Of a stretch of 26,200 nt of DNA, positions 16,319-23,714 are shown one piece after another; position 1 is the stretch's first letter; each line of letters starts with the position of its first letter. The position numbers and the translations under genes were made by a program. The notes beneath the pieces are model-generated. The model did not search any database and was not told where the DNA came from. It saw only the letters and a list, made by a program, of their open reading frames with translations. Source of the stretch: JAJPIG01 sp035504735. Its GTDB lineage: Bacteria; Desulfobacterota; Binatia; Binatales; Binataceae. The stretch covers positions 1 through 26,200 of the forward strand of contig DATJRJ010000188.1 of assembly GCA_035504735.1 (NCBI GenBank), written 5' to 3'.

Positions 16319-17014
16319 ATGGGCGCCTTTGTCAGAATAATGGCCTCGGTCAAAACCGCGCTGGGAAGCCGGGCGCGGCCCGCCGCGGCGAATCATCACG
16401 AAGCGCCGGTTCCGCCGAGAGTGGCATCGGCGGCGCAGAGCGCGGAGTTGATTTCGTCGTTCGCGCGCGAGCTGGAGGCGGTCGGTGGCCACTTTGCCGG
16501 CGCGCTCATGGCCGAGGAACTTCCCGCACGCGCGGTCGAGCTGGCGGACCAGACCGGGGTACTGTCGATTGCAATCGGTGCGAGCGTTTCATTCGATGCG
16601 GAGGCGCTCGCGAATTCGCTTGAGCAGCACGGGCGCGAAATCATTCGATGCGGGCCGGCCGGCGACGACCAGCGCCGCGCTGCGATCGAGCGGATCGCGC
16701 GCGCCGACCTCGGTATCGTCGAGGCCGACTGCGCGATCGCTTCGACCGGCACCATCGTGGTGGCAGCGACCGCGGCGCGTCCCAGCGCCTTGACCTTGCT
16801 GCCGCCGGCGTTGCTCGCGATCGTACGGGTGGATCGGTTGGCGCCCGACGCGGCCGCGGCGATCAGCGCGCTCGGCGCCGAAACCATCGCACACCATCGG
16901 GTGGTGTTCATCACCGGCCCCAGCCGCACCGCCGACATCGAAAAGCTGATCGTCGTCGGCGTGCATGGCCCCAAGCAACTGCACGTAATCTTGTTGTGGC
17001 CCAAAGATGTCTGA
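16319..17014 (+). CDS. lutC: Lactate utilization protein LutC (LUD domain)
   Basis: From the ATG at 16319 the product has 231 residues (an alternative ATG follows seven codons later). The LUD domain is seen in LGIVEADCAIASTGTIVVAA, RPSALTLLPPALLAIVRVDR and the C-terminal TADIEKLIVVGVHGPKQLHV, all characteristic of LutC/YkgG. LutC is the third subunit of the LutABC lactate-oxidising system and has no cysteine clusters. The frame is open upstream inside lutB, but those codons belong to lutB's other frame. The last eight bases overlap lutA, which indicates translational coupling. Confidence 0.88.
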   Translation: MGAFVRIMASVKTALGSRARPAAANHHEAPVPPRVASAAQSAELISSFARELEAVGGHFAGALMAEELPARAVELADQTGVLSIAIGASVSFDAEALANSLEQHGREIIRCGPAGDDQRRAAIERIARADLGIVEADCAIASTGTIVVAATAARPSALTLLPPALLAIVRVDRLAPDAAAAISALGAETIAHHRVVFITGPSRTADIEKLIVVGVHGPKQLHVILLWPKDV

Positions 17015-17729
17015 AGTCCGGCTGTTCGGCACCTGTCTCGCGGAGCAATTTTTCCCCGCGGTACCGAATGCGGCCGCCGCGGTGCTCGAAGGACTACACA
17101 TCAATGTGCGGCCGATACGCCGCGCATTCTGCTGCGGGCAGGCGCCGTTCAACGAGGGGCTGCGCGATGAGGCGCTGGTGCTCGCGCGCCGTTTCCTCAA
17201 ATCCTGCGCGCCGGGGATGCCGGTGGTCGTGCCGTCGGGATCCTGCGCCAGCATGATTCGCAATTTCTATCCGCATCTGTTCGAGAACCATCCCCGGCTG
17301 CTGGCCAAGGCCGCGGCGCTGCGCCCATGGGTCTTCGAGTTCTCGCAATTCCTGGTCGACGTGCTCAAGGTCAAATATATCGGCGCACGTTATGAGCGGG
17401 CGGTGACCTATCACTCGTCGTGCCATCTGTTGCGCGAGTTACATGTGATCGACGAGCCACGCATGCTGCTGAGCGCGGTCAATGGTATCCGGATTTTCGA
17501 TTTGCGCGATGCCGAGGAGTGCTGCGGTTTCGGCGGCCTGTTCTCGGTCAAGTTCCCGCATATCTCGACCGCGATGCTTACTGACAAGCTGGCGCGCATC
17601 CGCCAGAGCGGCGCCGAGACGGTGGTGGCCAACGATTGCGGCTGCCTGATGCAGATTAGCGGCGGGCTTCATCGCGAGGGCAGCGAGATCGAGACTCGAC
17701 ACCTGGCAGAGATCCTCGCCAGCCGCTGA
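17007..17729 (+). CDS. lutA: Lactate utilization Fe-S oxidoreductase LutA
   Basis: A 240-residue protein with two CCG (cysteine-rich) domains. The first has RAFCCGQAPFNEG and PSGSCASM. The second has YHSSCHLLRELHV, EECCGFGGLFSVK and ANDCGCLMQISGGL. This is the LutA/YkgE/GlpC-type arrangement that binds a [4Fe-4S]-type cluster and handles electrons from lactate oxidation. Length is normal for LutA. It overlaps lutC by eight bases. The B-C-A gene order differs from the A-B-C order of Bacillus. Confidence 0.9.
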   Translation: MSEVRLFGTCLAEQFFPAVPNAAAAVLEGLHINVRPIRRAFCCGQAPFNEGLRDEALVLARRFLKSCAPGMPVVVPSGSCASMIRNFYPHLFENHPRLLAKAAALRPWVFEFSQFLVDVLKVKYIGARYERAVTYHSSCHLLRELHVIDEPRMLLSAVNGIRIFDLRDAEECCGFGGLFSVKFPHISTAMLTDKLARIRQSGAETVVANDCGCLMQISGGLHREGSEIETRHLAEILASR

Positions 17730-17749
17730 ACGTCACGAATCCGCATCGG

Positions 17750-17776
17750 GCGCGAAGCCTGGGCCGCGGCTTGCGC
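17750..17776 (+). terminator. Possible hairpin after lutA
   Basis: GCGC-AAGCC pairs with GGCTT-GCGC around an eight-base loop, with one bulged G. The stem is 20 bases after the lutA stop. There is no T-run, and the next bases form a -35-like TTGACA, so termination is uncertain. Confidence 0.28.
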
Positions 17777-17804
17777 TTGACACGGGCCCTGCGTGCGACT
17801 TAAT
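17777..17804 (+). promoter_or_regulatory. Promoter candidate for the VOC gene
   Basis: A perfect TTGACA (17777-17782) is followed after 16 bases by CTTAAT (17799-17804), four of six matches to the -10 consensus. Transcription would start near 17811, giving a leader of about 50 bases that contains the inverted repeat at 17827-17843 and a GGAGG ribosome site. Confidence 0.5.
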
Positions 17805-17826
17805 TTTGGTTCATAATCCGGACGCT

Positions 17827-17843
17827 TGTTCGCTATACGAACA
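17827..17843. promoter_or_regulatory. Operator-like inverted repeat TGTTCG-N5-CGAACA
   Basis: TGTTCG and CGAACA form a perfect six-base inverted repeat around CTATA, four bases before the GGAGG ribosome site of the VOC gene and just after the predicted transcription start. Position and size fit a dimeric repressor site. The half-sites recall LexA-type CGAAC/GTTCG but in the opposite arrangement, so I do not assign a regulator. Confidence 0.4.
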
Positions 17844-17860
17844 TATGGAGGTTCTGCACG

Positions 17861-18454
17861 ATGGCCATCAAAACTCGAGGCGTACATCACATGGCGTTCC
17901 TGTCGCGGGACATGGATGAAACGGTGCGCTTCTATACTGAGGTGATGAATTTTCCGGTGGTCGTTACGCTGCAGCTACCGGACCCCGATCCGTTTCCGGG
18001 CGCGGTCCCGGGCGACCTCGGCGGCGCGAAACACTACTTTTTCGATATCGGCAATGGCGACCGCCTGGCGTTCTTCTGGTGTCCGAAGGATGAGCTGGCG
18101 CCTAACTTCGCCAAGCTCGGCGCCGGCAACCATATCGCGTTCGCGCTCGGAACCATCGCGGAGCTCGACGAAGCCAAGCGCCATCTGATTGCGAAAGGCG
18201 TCGAGATCAAGTCAGAAATCGATCACACCTTCTGCCGGTCGATCTACTTCGAGGACCCCAACGGCATCACGCTCGAGCTCTCGGTCTACCAGCATCCATG
18301 CACGCCCGAGCAGCCGTTCCTCCAGGATCCGGTGCCGACCGCGGCGACTCGCAAGCATCTGGGCGACAAGCAGGAGAAATTCCTGCTCAGCTTCGGTGAA
18401 GAAGGTAACGCGACGGTACTGGCGGGCGGCGCCGCAGCGCGCCCTGAGCTGTAA
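17861..18454 (+). CDS. VOC-family metalloprotein (glyoxalase/dioxygenase fold)
   Basis: A 197-residue vicinal-oxygen-chelate protein. Candidate metal ligands sit at the expected places: His10 in GVHHMAFLSRD, His91 in GAGNHIAFAL and Glu139 in DPNGITLELSV. The second beta-alpha-beta module ends in SIYFEDPNGITLE, common in extradiol dioxygenase-like and glyoxalase-like members. The C-terminal tail (about 50 residues) lies outside the fold. The substrate is unknown. It has its own promoter candidate and a GGAGG site nine bases before the ATG, so it is probably not merely the last gene of the lut run. Confidence 0.85.
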   Translation: MAIKTRGVHHMAFLSRDMDETVRFYTEVMNFPVVVTLQLPDPDPFPGAVPGDLGGAKHYFFDIGNGDRLAFFWCPKDELAPNFAKLGAGNHIAFALGTIAELDEAKRHLIAKGVEIKSEIDHTFCRSIYFEDPNGITLELSVYQHPCTPEQPFLQDPVPTAATRKHLGDKQEKFLLSFGEEGNATVLAGGAAARPEL

Positions 18455-18462
18455 TGGTTTGC

Positions 18463-18496
18463 GCGCGGCGCGCGATTCTTACTCGGCGCGCCGCGC
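18463..18496. terminator. GC-rich hairpin between convergent genes
   Basis: GCGCGGCGCGC (18463-18473) and GCGCGCCGCGC (18486-18496) pair perfectly around a 12-base loop, eight bases after the VOC stop and before the convergent small gene. No T-run follows on either strand. It may be a bidirectional stop or only a stabilising stem. Confidence 0.4.
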
Positions 18497-18524
18497 ATCG
18501 CACGGCTGGAATAACGCCGATCAG

Positions 18525-18767
18525 TCAGACCCGATTGGCCTGCTCCTGGGCAATCGAATCGGCCATTTTCTGAATCCGCTGATCGAGCTTCAATAGTTCT
18601 TCACTGATTTCGGACAGCCGATTCTCGAGCGCCTCGACCCGCGACGTCACATCCTTTACCAGGACTCGCTTGCGCCGCGATTTGCTGGGAGCTTCGCCGG
18701 GCTCGTCAGATCTATGCGATCCGTTGGATCCGTCGGCTTGGTTGAATCCGTTCTCGTGCTCTTCCAT
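18525..18767 (-). CDS. Small coiled-coil protein, unknown function
   Basis: An 80-residue hydrophilic protein. Residues 1-30 are polar and probably disordered (Glu, Asn, Ser, Gly rich). A basic SRRKR patch follows, then a heptad-like helix from about residue 38 to the end (VTSRVEALENRLSEISEELL and LDQRIQKMADSIA) that should form a coiled coil. It is supported by a very strong ribosome site, GGGAGGTGG, seven bases before the ATG at 18767. I do not recognise the family. Size and helix recall small cell-division or nucleoid-associated coiled coils, but that is only a visual resemblance. It is transcribed in the same direction as the kinase and GST genes upstream. Confidence 0.6.
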   Translation of the reverse strand: MEEHENGFNQADGSNGSHRSDEPGEAPSKSRRKRVLVKDVTSRVEALENRLSEISEELLKLDQRIQKMADSIAQEQANRV

Positions 18768-18881
18768 CCTTCCACCTCCCGGTCCGCCTGTTCCTCCCGT
18801 CCCTGCCGACGGACACCGGAAACAGCCGTATCTTACGCAGCGCCCGGGAACGAAAATAGGTCGTGCACGGCAGGGACCAAC

Positions 18882-19910
18882 TCAGCCTAAAAGTTCTAGC
18901 CCTCGCTCAAACAAGCGTGGTCCGGAAAGCGCGATGGATTCCCACATAGGATCGTGACGTTTGCCGCGCCGATGCAGCATCAGGTTGAAAGCCGTGATCA
19001 CTCCGAAACGATAACCGGCCATCGCGCGAAACCATCGTATCTCGCGGCGATCGATCACCGCTTGCGACGCCGCCTCGTATTGATCGATCAATTCATCGGG
19101 CGCCGGGCATACGGCGGGCAACAAATCGTCCGTCACCCAGCTTTCGCGATCCGAAAACATACACAGCCATCCGAGATCGAGCAGCACCGCGCCGGTCTGC
19201 GCCAGCTCCCAATCGATCAATGCCACCAACCGTCCACCGCGAAACAAACAGTTGGACCATTGAACGTCCCCATGCGCACATCCGATGCGCACCCGGTGGG
19301 GCATTGAGTCGCTCAGCCGAGCGCGGAGTTCCGCCGCGCCGACCAACAACTGCGGTTCGAGCGTCGGGCGATTGCGCAGCCGGTCGAGCCGGTCGAGCTC
19401 GCGCGCGAGACCGACCGGCTCGCCGAACGCGCCGCCATAAGCGCGCCAATCCAAGCGATGCAGTGCGGCGGCCGTCGCGACCACCTCCGCACTGCATCGC
19501 TGCATCTCGTCGGCGGTAAATCGGCGCCCACCGAGCGCCGGTTTGTCGCCGGTCACGAACCCGGCCACGAAAAATGGCCGCCCGAACCAGCGCGGATCGG
19601 CGCTGTACCAACGGATTGGCGGGACCGCGACGCCGCTGGGCGTTGCGGTCCCGCCAATCGCCGCCATGATCCGCGCCTGCCGCACCACGTCGTTCGGTCC
19701 CACCGCCGGCGCATCCGCTGCTGCCAGCCGCAGCACCAGGGGGACGGCGCGGGCTTCGCCCGCGCCGTCCCCCTCGCACGTGAACCGATAGCTCACTCCC
19801 GCATGACCGGGCAGCGCCTCGACACCGCTCACGATCGCATGCGGATCGCCGCCCTGCGCCCGGACCAGCGCCGTTAGCCTGCCCGTCAGCTCTATCAGCT
19901 CCGCATCCAT
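18882..19910 (-). CDS. APH-family phosphotransferase
   Basis: A protein of 342 residues from the ATG at 19910, with an aminoglycoside-phosphotransferase / choline-kinase fold. The catalytic loop CAHGDVQWSN gives His213, Asp215 and Asn220, and LIDWELA gives the metal-binding Asp233. The N-lobe and hinge (PLVLRL, FFVAGFVTGD) resemble the APH domains often found beside acyl-CoA dehydrogenases (ACAD10/11-like) rather than antibiotic-resistance enzymes. The real substrate is unknown. An open frame extends upstream to 20138, but it overlaps the GST gene and looks like an arginine-rich artefact. Two long perfect palindromes lie inside the N-lobe coding region and encode residues 46-58 and 84-99, both at loops between secondary-structure elements. 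Confidence 0.82.
   Translation of the reverse strand: MDAELIELTGRLTALVRAQGGDPHAIVSGVEALPGHAGVSYRFTCEGDGAGEARAVPLVLRLAAADAPAVGPNDVVRQARIMAAIGGTATPSGVAVPPIRWYSADPRWFGRPFFVAGFVTGDKPALGGRRFTADEMQRCSAEVVATAAALHRLDWRAYGGAFGEPVGLARELDRLDRLRNRPTLEPQLLVGAAELRARLSDSMPHRVRIGCAHGDVQWSNCLFRGGRLVALIDWELAQTGAVLLDLGWLCMFSDRESWVTDDLLPAVCPAPDELIDQYEAASQAVIDRREIRWFRAMAGYRFGVITAFNLMLHRRGKRHDPMWESIALSGPRLFERGLELLG
19614..19659. repeat. 46-bp palindrome inside the APH-family gene
   Basis: GATTGGCGGGACCGC (19614-19628) is the exact reverse complement of 19645-19659. The inner bases ACGCC and GGCGT also pair, leaving a stem of 15 pairs, one G-T wobble and five more pairs around a four-base centre. It is in frame and encodes residues 84-99 of the kinase. 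Confidence 0.85.
19738..19774. repeat. 37-bp perfect palindrome inside the APH-family gene
   Basis: AGGGGGACGGCGCGGGC (19738-19754) and its exact reverse complement (19758-19774) are separated only by TTC. The 17-pair stem lies in the coding sequence and encodes residues 46-58 of the kinase N-lobe. Confidence 0.88.
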
Positions 19911-19950
19911 CGGATCCGCCAATCGCTCAGCGGATGCAGACCTGCGGGCG

Positions 19951-20601
19951 TCAGCCCTTGACCTTGATCTGCGCGGAGGCCGGATGGAGGCTCGCGCTCG
20001 CGCTGGGACGCGAATCGATCCGCTTGAACCAGCCCGTGAGATTCGCGAGCGACGATGGGATCGTCTGGCCCACGCTGGTGCCGAAATCAGTCGCGCAATA
20101 GAGAATGATGTCGGCGATCGTGAAGCGGTTCGGCACAATATAGTCGCGTCCCGCGATCTGCTTGTCGAGCCACGCCATCCGGTCCTGCGCGATGGCCTTC
20201 AGTCCCTGTGACGCCTCGGGCCGCACCAGGATACGCGACTTGAACATCTCGAGACCTTCGCCGAAGCGAAAGCCGGCATAGAGGTTCTCCGTGATGTTGA
20301 GCTCGACGCGGCGTTGCCACATCCGGGTCTCAGCGCGGTCCTCCGGGGTACTCCCGATCAGCGGCGGCTTGGGATGCTTCTCGTCGAGGTATTCCCAAAT
20401 CGCGACGGTCTCCGCGATCACGCGGCCGTCATCGAGCGTCAGCGCCGGCAATTGTCCGGCCGGGTTCGCCATCAGATAGTCGGCCTGCCGGTTCTCGCCC
20501 CGCTGGATATCCATTTCCCGCTGCGGAATCGTCAACGCCTTTTCAAGCAGGAACATCCGCGTCGCGCGCGGATTCGGTCCGAACGAATTATAGAGCAGCA
20601 T
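19951..20601 (-). CDS. Glutathione S-transferase family protein
   Basis: A protein of 216 residues with a GST layout. An N-terminal thioredoxin-like domain begins MLLYNSFGPNPRATRMFLLE and includes NPAGQLPALTLDDG (the cis-proline) and VIAETVAIWEYLDE (the Ser/Glu glutathione contact). An all-helical C-terminal domain has RFTIADIILYCATDFG, the conserved N-capping-box helix. The likely first-shell catalytic residue is one of Tyr4, Asn5 or Ser6. The start at 20601 has AGGAGG six bases upstream, which beats the in-frame ATG nine codons earlier. Substrates cannot be predicted. It is divergent from the zinc-ribbon/TPR gene and 40 bases upstream of the kinase gene. Confidence 0.87.
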   Translation of the reverse strand: MLLYNSFGPNPRATRMFLLEKALTIPQREMDIQRGENRQADYLMANPAGQLPALTLDDGRVIAETVAIWEYLDEKHPKPPLIGSTPEDRAETRMWQRRVELNITENLYAGFRFGEGLEMFKSRILVRPEASQGLKAIAQDRMAWLDKQIAGRDYIVPNRFTIADIILYCATDFGTSVGQTIPSSLANLTGWFKRIDSRPSASASLHPASAQIKVKG

Positions 20602-20717
20602 CGGGATGCCTCCTTGGACGAATTTCAAACGAACTTACATCATGCGCCGTTGCTGTCAGCAAGCGGAACGTCGGCGGCAGGTTGCCGGACAAGGATAGGT
20701 GGGATAGGAGTTTTCGA

Positions 20718-22220
20718 ATGCGCCTTTGTCCACAATGCGGCGCCGCGCTGGTCACCGGAGCCAAATTCTGTGTCGAATGCGGCGAGCCGTTGGTACCCGC
20801 CGCGATCTCGCCGGCCCCCGCAGAGTCGGCGCCTGCATCCCCTTCGCCGGCTCACTTCTCATCGGCTTTCCTGGCTGTCATAGCCGGATTACTGATCGCC
20901 GGGTTGGCCGCCGGGGCGCTGATCATGCGTAACAACCCGGCCGCTAAAGAGGCCGGCGCGGTCGCGACGGCAGATTCGGGCGGAATGGGAAATTCCGCAA
21001 TGCCGCCGAACCATCCAGCCATCAAGATTCCCAAGACCGCGGTGGATTTCATCAACAACATTGAACGGCGCGCGCACGCCCAGCCCAACGATCTGGCGCT
21101 TTGGACCCAGCTTGGCGACGTCGAAAGCCGGGCCGCAATGTTCGATCCGGCCTACTCCGACCGCGCGCTGACCGCCTACGCCCACGTGCTCAAGCTCAAC
21201 CCGGATAATCCGGCTGCGCTGCGCGGCGTCGGCAACATCAATTACGATCTGCACAACTACGACCAGGCCATCGCGGCCTATGAGCATTATCTGAAAGAGA
21301 AGCCGGGCGACGCCGATGTGCTGACCGACCTCGGCACGATGTATCTCTCCAGCGGCAATCCCGATCAGGCCGTGTTGCAATACAGGCAAGCCCTGCTCGC
21401 CAATCCAAAGTTCTTCCAGGCCTACTACAACCTCGGCGTCGCTTACGGCGAGGAGAACCAGAACGGGCCGTCGCGTGCCAGCTTTGCACAGGCGTTGGCG
21501 CTCGCGCCTGATGATCGGACGCGCGGCGAGATCAAGCAGATGCTGGCCTCGATGGACAGCGCCGGGGGCGGTGCGGCGGCTTCGAGTATCGCACCGGCGT
21601 CCGGCTCGACCTTCCAGGGATCGGTGGAGCAGATGGTGCGCGCGTTGCCGATCGCTGGACAAAAAGTGACCATGGTGCAGTGGCCGGCGAAGAATCACGC
21701 GCGGGTGATGATGCAAGACTTTCCGATGAATTCGATGCCGCCGTTCGTGCGCGCGAAGTTCCTCGCCGATCTCAAATCGTCGATGGGCGCCGACATGGGC
21801 GCCTATCACGTCGCCGGGCCGTTGGCGGTGGACCTGGTCGATACTGGCAGCGGCACCGTGATGGAGAGCGTATCGGTCGCCGCCGCCGCGCCCGTAGCCG
21901 GCAGCGTCCCCCCGCCAGCCGCGGCGATGAACTCGGCGCCGGGTGGCGATTTCCACGACGCAGTCGATCAGATGATGCGCGGATTGCCGATCGCGGGCGC
22001 CAAGGTCCAGTCGTTGCAGTGGTCAGCGCCGATGAAAGCGACGGTGCTGATGGACAACTTCCCGATGGATTCGATGCCGCCGTTTATGCGCGCCAAATTT
22101 CTCGATCACATCAAGGCCGGCCTGCAGGACGCCAAGCGCAGCCACAACGTCTCCGCGACCGTCGAGCTCGACATCGCGGATGCCGCGAGCGGGCGCGTGA
22201 TGGATTCGGTTTCGCAATGA
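20718..22220 (+). CDS. Membrane zinc-ribbon/TPR protein with duplicated C-domain
   Basis: A 500-residue protein; the ATG at 20718 follows AGGAG by seven bases. It begins with a zinc ribbon, RLCPQCG and KFCVECG (cysteines 4, 7, 18, 21), then a Pro/Ala linker and one membrane helix at about residues 48-70. TPR-type helices span about 128-278 (LGDVESRAAMFDPAYSDRAL, YDLHNYDQAIAAYEHYL, YYNLGVAYGEENQNG). The remainder is two tandem copies of a roughly 92-residue domain (about 296-388 and 409-500). Both share ALPIAG/GLPIAG, a conserved Trp, and DFPMNSMPPFVRAKF or NFPMDSMPPFMRAKF. I do not recognise this domain. The layout suggests a membrane-anchored scaffold, with the zinc ribbon and TPR part on opposite sides of the membrane. 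The HpaB-like gene follows 22 bases later. Confidence 0.8.
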   Translation: MRLCPQCGAALVTGAKFCVECGEPLVPAAISPAPAESAPASPSPAHFSSAFLAVIAGLLIAGLAAGALIMRNNPAAKEAGAVATADSGGMGNSAMPPNHPAIKIPKTAVDFINNIERRAHAQPNDLALWTQLGDVESRAAMFDPAYSDRALTAYAHVLKLNPDNPAALRGVGNINYDLHNYDQAIAAYEHYLKEKPGDADVLTDLGTMYLSSGNPDQAVLQYRQALLANPKFFQAYYNLGVAYGEENQNGPSRASFAQALALAPDDRTRGEIKQMLASMDSAGGGAAASSIAPASGSTFQGSVEQMVRALPIAGQKVTMVQWPAKNHARVMMQDFPMNSMPPFVRAKFLADLKSSMGADMGAYHVAGPLAVDLVDTGSGTVMESVSVAAAAPVAGSVPPPAAAMNSAPGGDFHDAVDQMMRGLPIAGAKVQSLQWSAPMKATVLMDNFPMDSMPPFMRAKFLDHIKAGLQDAKRSHNVSATVELDIADAASGRVMDSVSQ

Positions 22221-22242
22221 GCCGGCGGGGCAAGAGGTAGCG

Positions 22243-23697
22243 ATGCTGAAAAGCGGCGCGGAACATCTCGAAAGCCTGCGCGACGGCCGCCGGGTTTTTA
22301 TCGGCAGCGAGCAGGTCGCCGACGTCACCAACCATCCCGCGTTTCGCAATGCGGCGCGCACGGTCGCATCGATCTATGATTTGAAAGCCGCGCCTGAAAA
22401 TCGCGAGAGCTTGACCTTCGAGGAAGAGGGCCGCCGCCACAGCGCCTACTTTCTGCGCGCGCGCACCCGCGACGACCTCGCCCTGCGCACCGGCGCGCAC
22501 CGCAAAATCGCCGACCTGACCTACGGGATGCTTGGGCGCTCGCCCGATCACGTCGCCAGCTTCGTCACCGGTATGGCGATGAATCCGGCAGTGTTCGGCA
22601 AGTACGCCGAGAACATCGTCGCCTACTATCATCACATGCGCGAGGGCGACATCTATGCCGCCTATGCGGTCACGCCACCGGCCGCCGCCCGCACTCCCGA
22701 GTTTTATCAAAAGAAAAATATCCCGGTGCCGACCCTGCGCGTGGTCCGAGAGGAAGACGACGGCGTAGTCATCTCCGGTATGAAGATGCTCGCGACCGGC
22801 GCCATCCTGGCCAACGAAATCTGGATCGGCAACGTGCTGCCGCTGGCGGCCGAGTTCCGCCGCGAATCGATCACCTGCGCCGTGCCGTGCAATGCGCCGG
22901 GGCTGGTCCTATGGTCGCGCAAGCCGCTGGAGCGCTTCGCCCGCAACGATTTCGATGCGCCGCTGACCACGCATTTCGACGAGACCGACAGCATGGTGCT
23001 GTGCGAGGAGGTCAAGGTGCCGTGGGAACGCGTCTTCGTGCACGACGACGCGATCCTCTCGCGGCGCATCTACACCGAAACTCCCGCCCACGCCTTCGGC
23101 AATCATCAGTCCAACGTGCGCTTCGCCTCCAAGCTCCGTTTGATCGTCGGGGTCGCGAGCCGCATCGCGCAGTCCTCGGGCTCTGACCAGGTGCCGGCCG
23201 TGCATGAAACGCTGGGCCGGCTCGCAGCGCTCGAGGCGGCGCTGGAGGGGATGATTGCGGGCCAATTGTATGCCGCCGAGTCATGGCCCTCAGGCTACAT
23301 GACCTTCAATCGCCGCTTCATGTACGCCGCGCTCAACTGGTGCACGGAAGGCTACTCGGCGATTATCGATAGCCTGCGCGAGCTATGCGGCGGCAGCGTG
23401 ATGCAGATGCCGGCCGACGACTCCGTGATCGAACCGCCCGCGATGCGCGAGCTGTTCGAAACCTATTGGAGCACGCCGCAGATGGATGCGGAGCGCCGCA
23501 TGCGGCTCTTTAAGCTGGCCTGGGATCTGGTCGGCTCGGAATTCGCCGGCCGCCATCTGCAATACGAAAAATTTTACGCCGGCGCATCGTTCATCGTACG
23601 CAACTACAGTTTCGTGAACGCCCCGTGGGACGAGTTCCACGCCCTCGCTGACGGATTGCTCGAGCCCGGACCCACTCGCGGCAAGCCGGGCACCTGA
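22243..23697 (+). CDS. HpaB-type FADH2-dependent monooxygenase
   Basis: A 484-residue protein of the 4-hydroxyphenylacetate 3-hydroxylase (HpaB/PvcC) family, which hydroxylates phenolic substrates using FADH2 supplied by a separate flavin reductase. FDETDSMVLCEEVKVPWERV at about residues 245-264 is the family hallmark, with RREDDGVVISG-like FAD-domain strands before it (VVREEDDGVVISGMKMLATG). The C-terminal helical domain has the GGSVMQMPADD loop. Length is typical. No flavin reductase (hpaC) is in the window, so the partner is elsewhere or shared. A GAGGT site precedes the ATG at 22243. The natural substrate is unknown. Confidence 0.87.
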   Translation: MLKSGAEHLESLRDGRRVFIGSEQVADVTNHPAFRNAARTVASIYDLKAAPENRESLTFEEEGRRHSAYFLRARTRDDLALRTGAHRKIADLTYGMLGRSPDHVASFVTGMAMNPAVFGKYAENIVAYYHHMREGDIYAAYAVTPPAAARTPEFYQKKNIPVPTLRVVREEDDGVVISGMKMLATGAILANEIWIGNVLPLAAEFRRESITCAVPCNAPGLVLWSRKPLERFARNDFDAPLTTHFDETDSMVLCEEVKVPWERVFVHDDAILSRRIYTETPAHAFGNHQSNVRFASKLRLIVGVASRIAQSSGSDQVPAVHETLGRLAALEAALEGMIAGQLYAAESWPSGYMTFNRRFMYAALNWCTEGYSAIIDSLRELCGGSVMQMPADDSVIEPPAMRELFETYWSTPQMDAERRMRLFKLAWDLVGSEFAGRHLQYEKFYAGASFIVRNYSFVNAPWDEFHALADGLLEPGPTRGKPGT

Positions 23698-23714
23698 TCG
23701 TCACCGCGCGACCA

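Noticed and set aside
18882..19910. Antibiotic-resistance role for the APH-family gene
   Set aside because: The catalytic motifs are shared by the whole kinase family, and the sequence looks closer to metabolic (ACAD10/11-like) members; nothing supports aminoglycoside specificity.
19911..20138. N-terminal extension of the kinase gene
   Set aside because: The added 76 residues are Arg/Ser-rich and overlap the well-supported GST gene; the ATG at 19910 gives a standard N-terminus.
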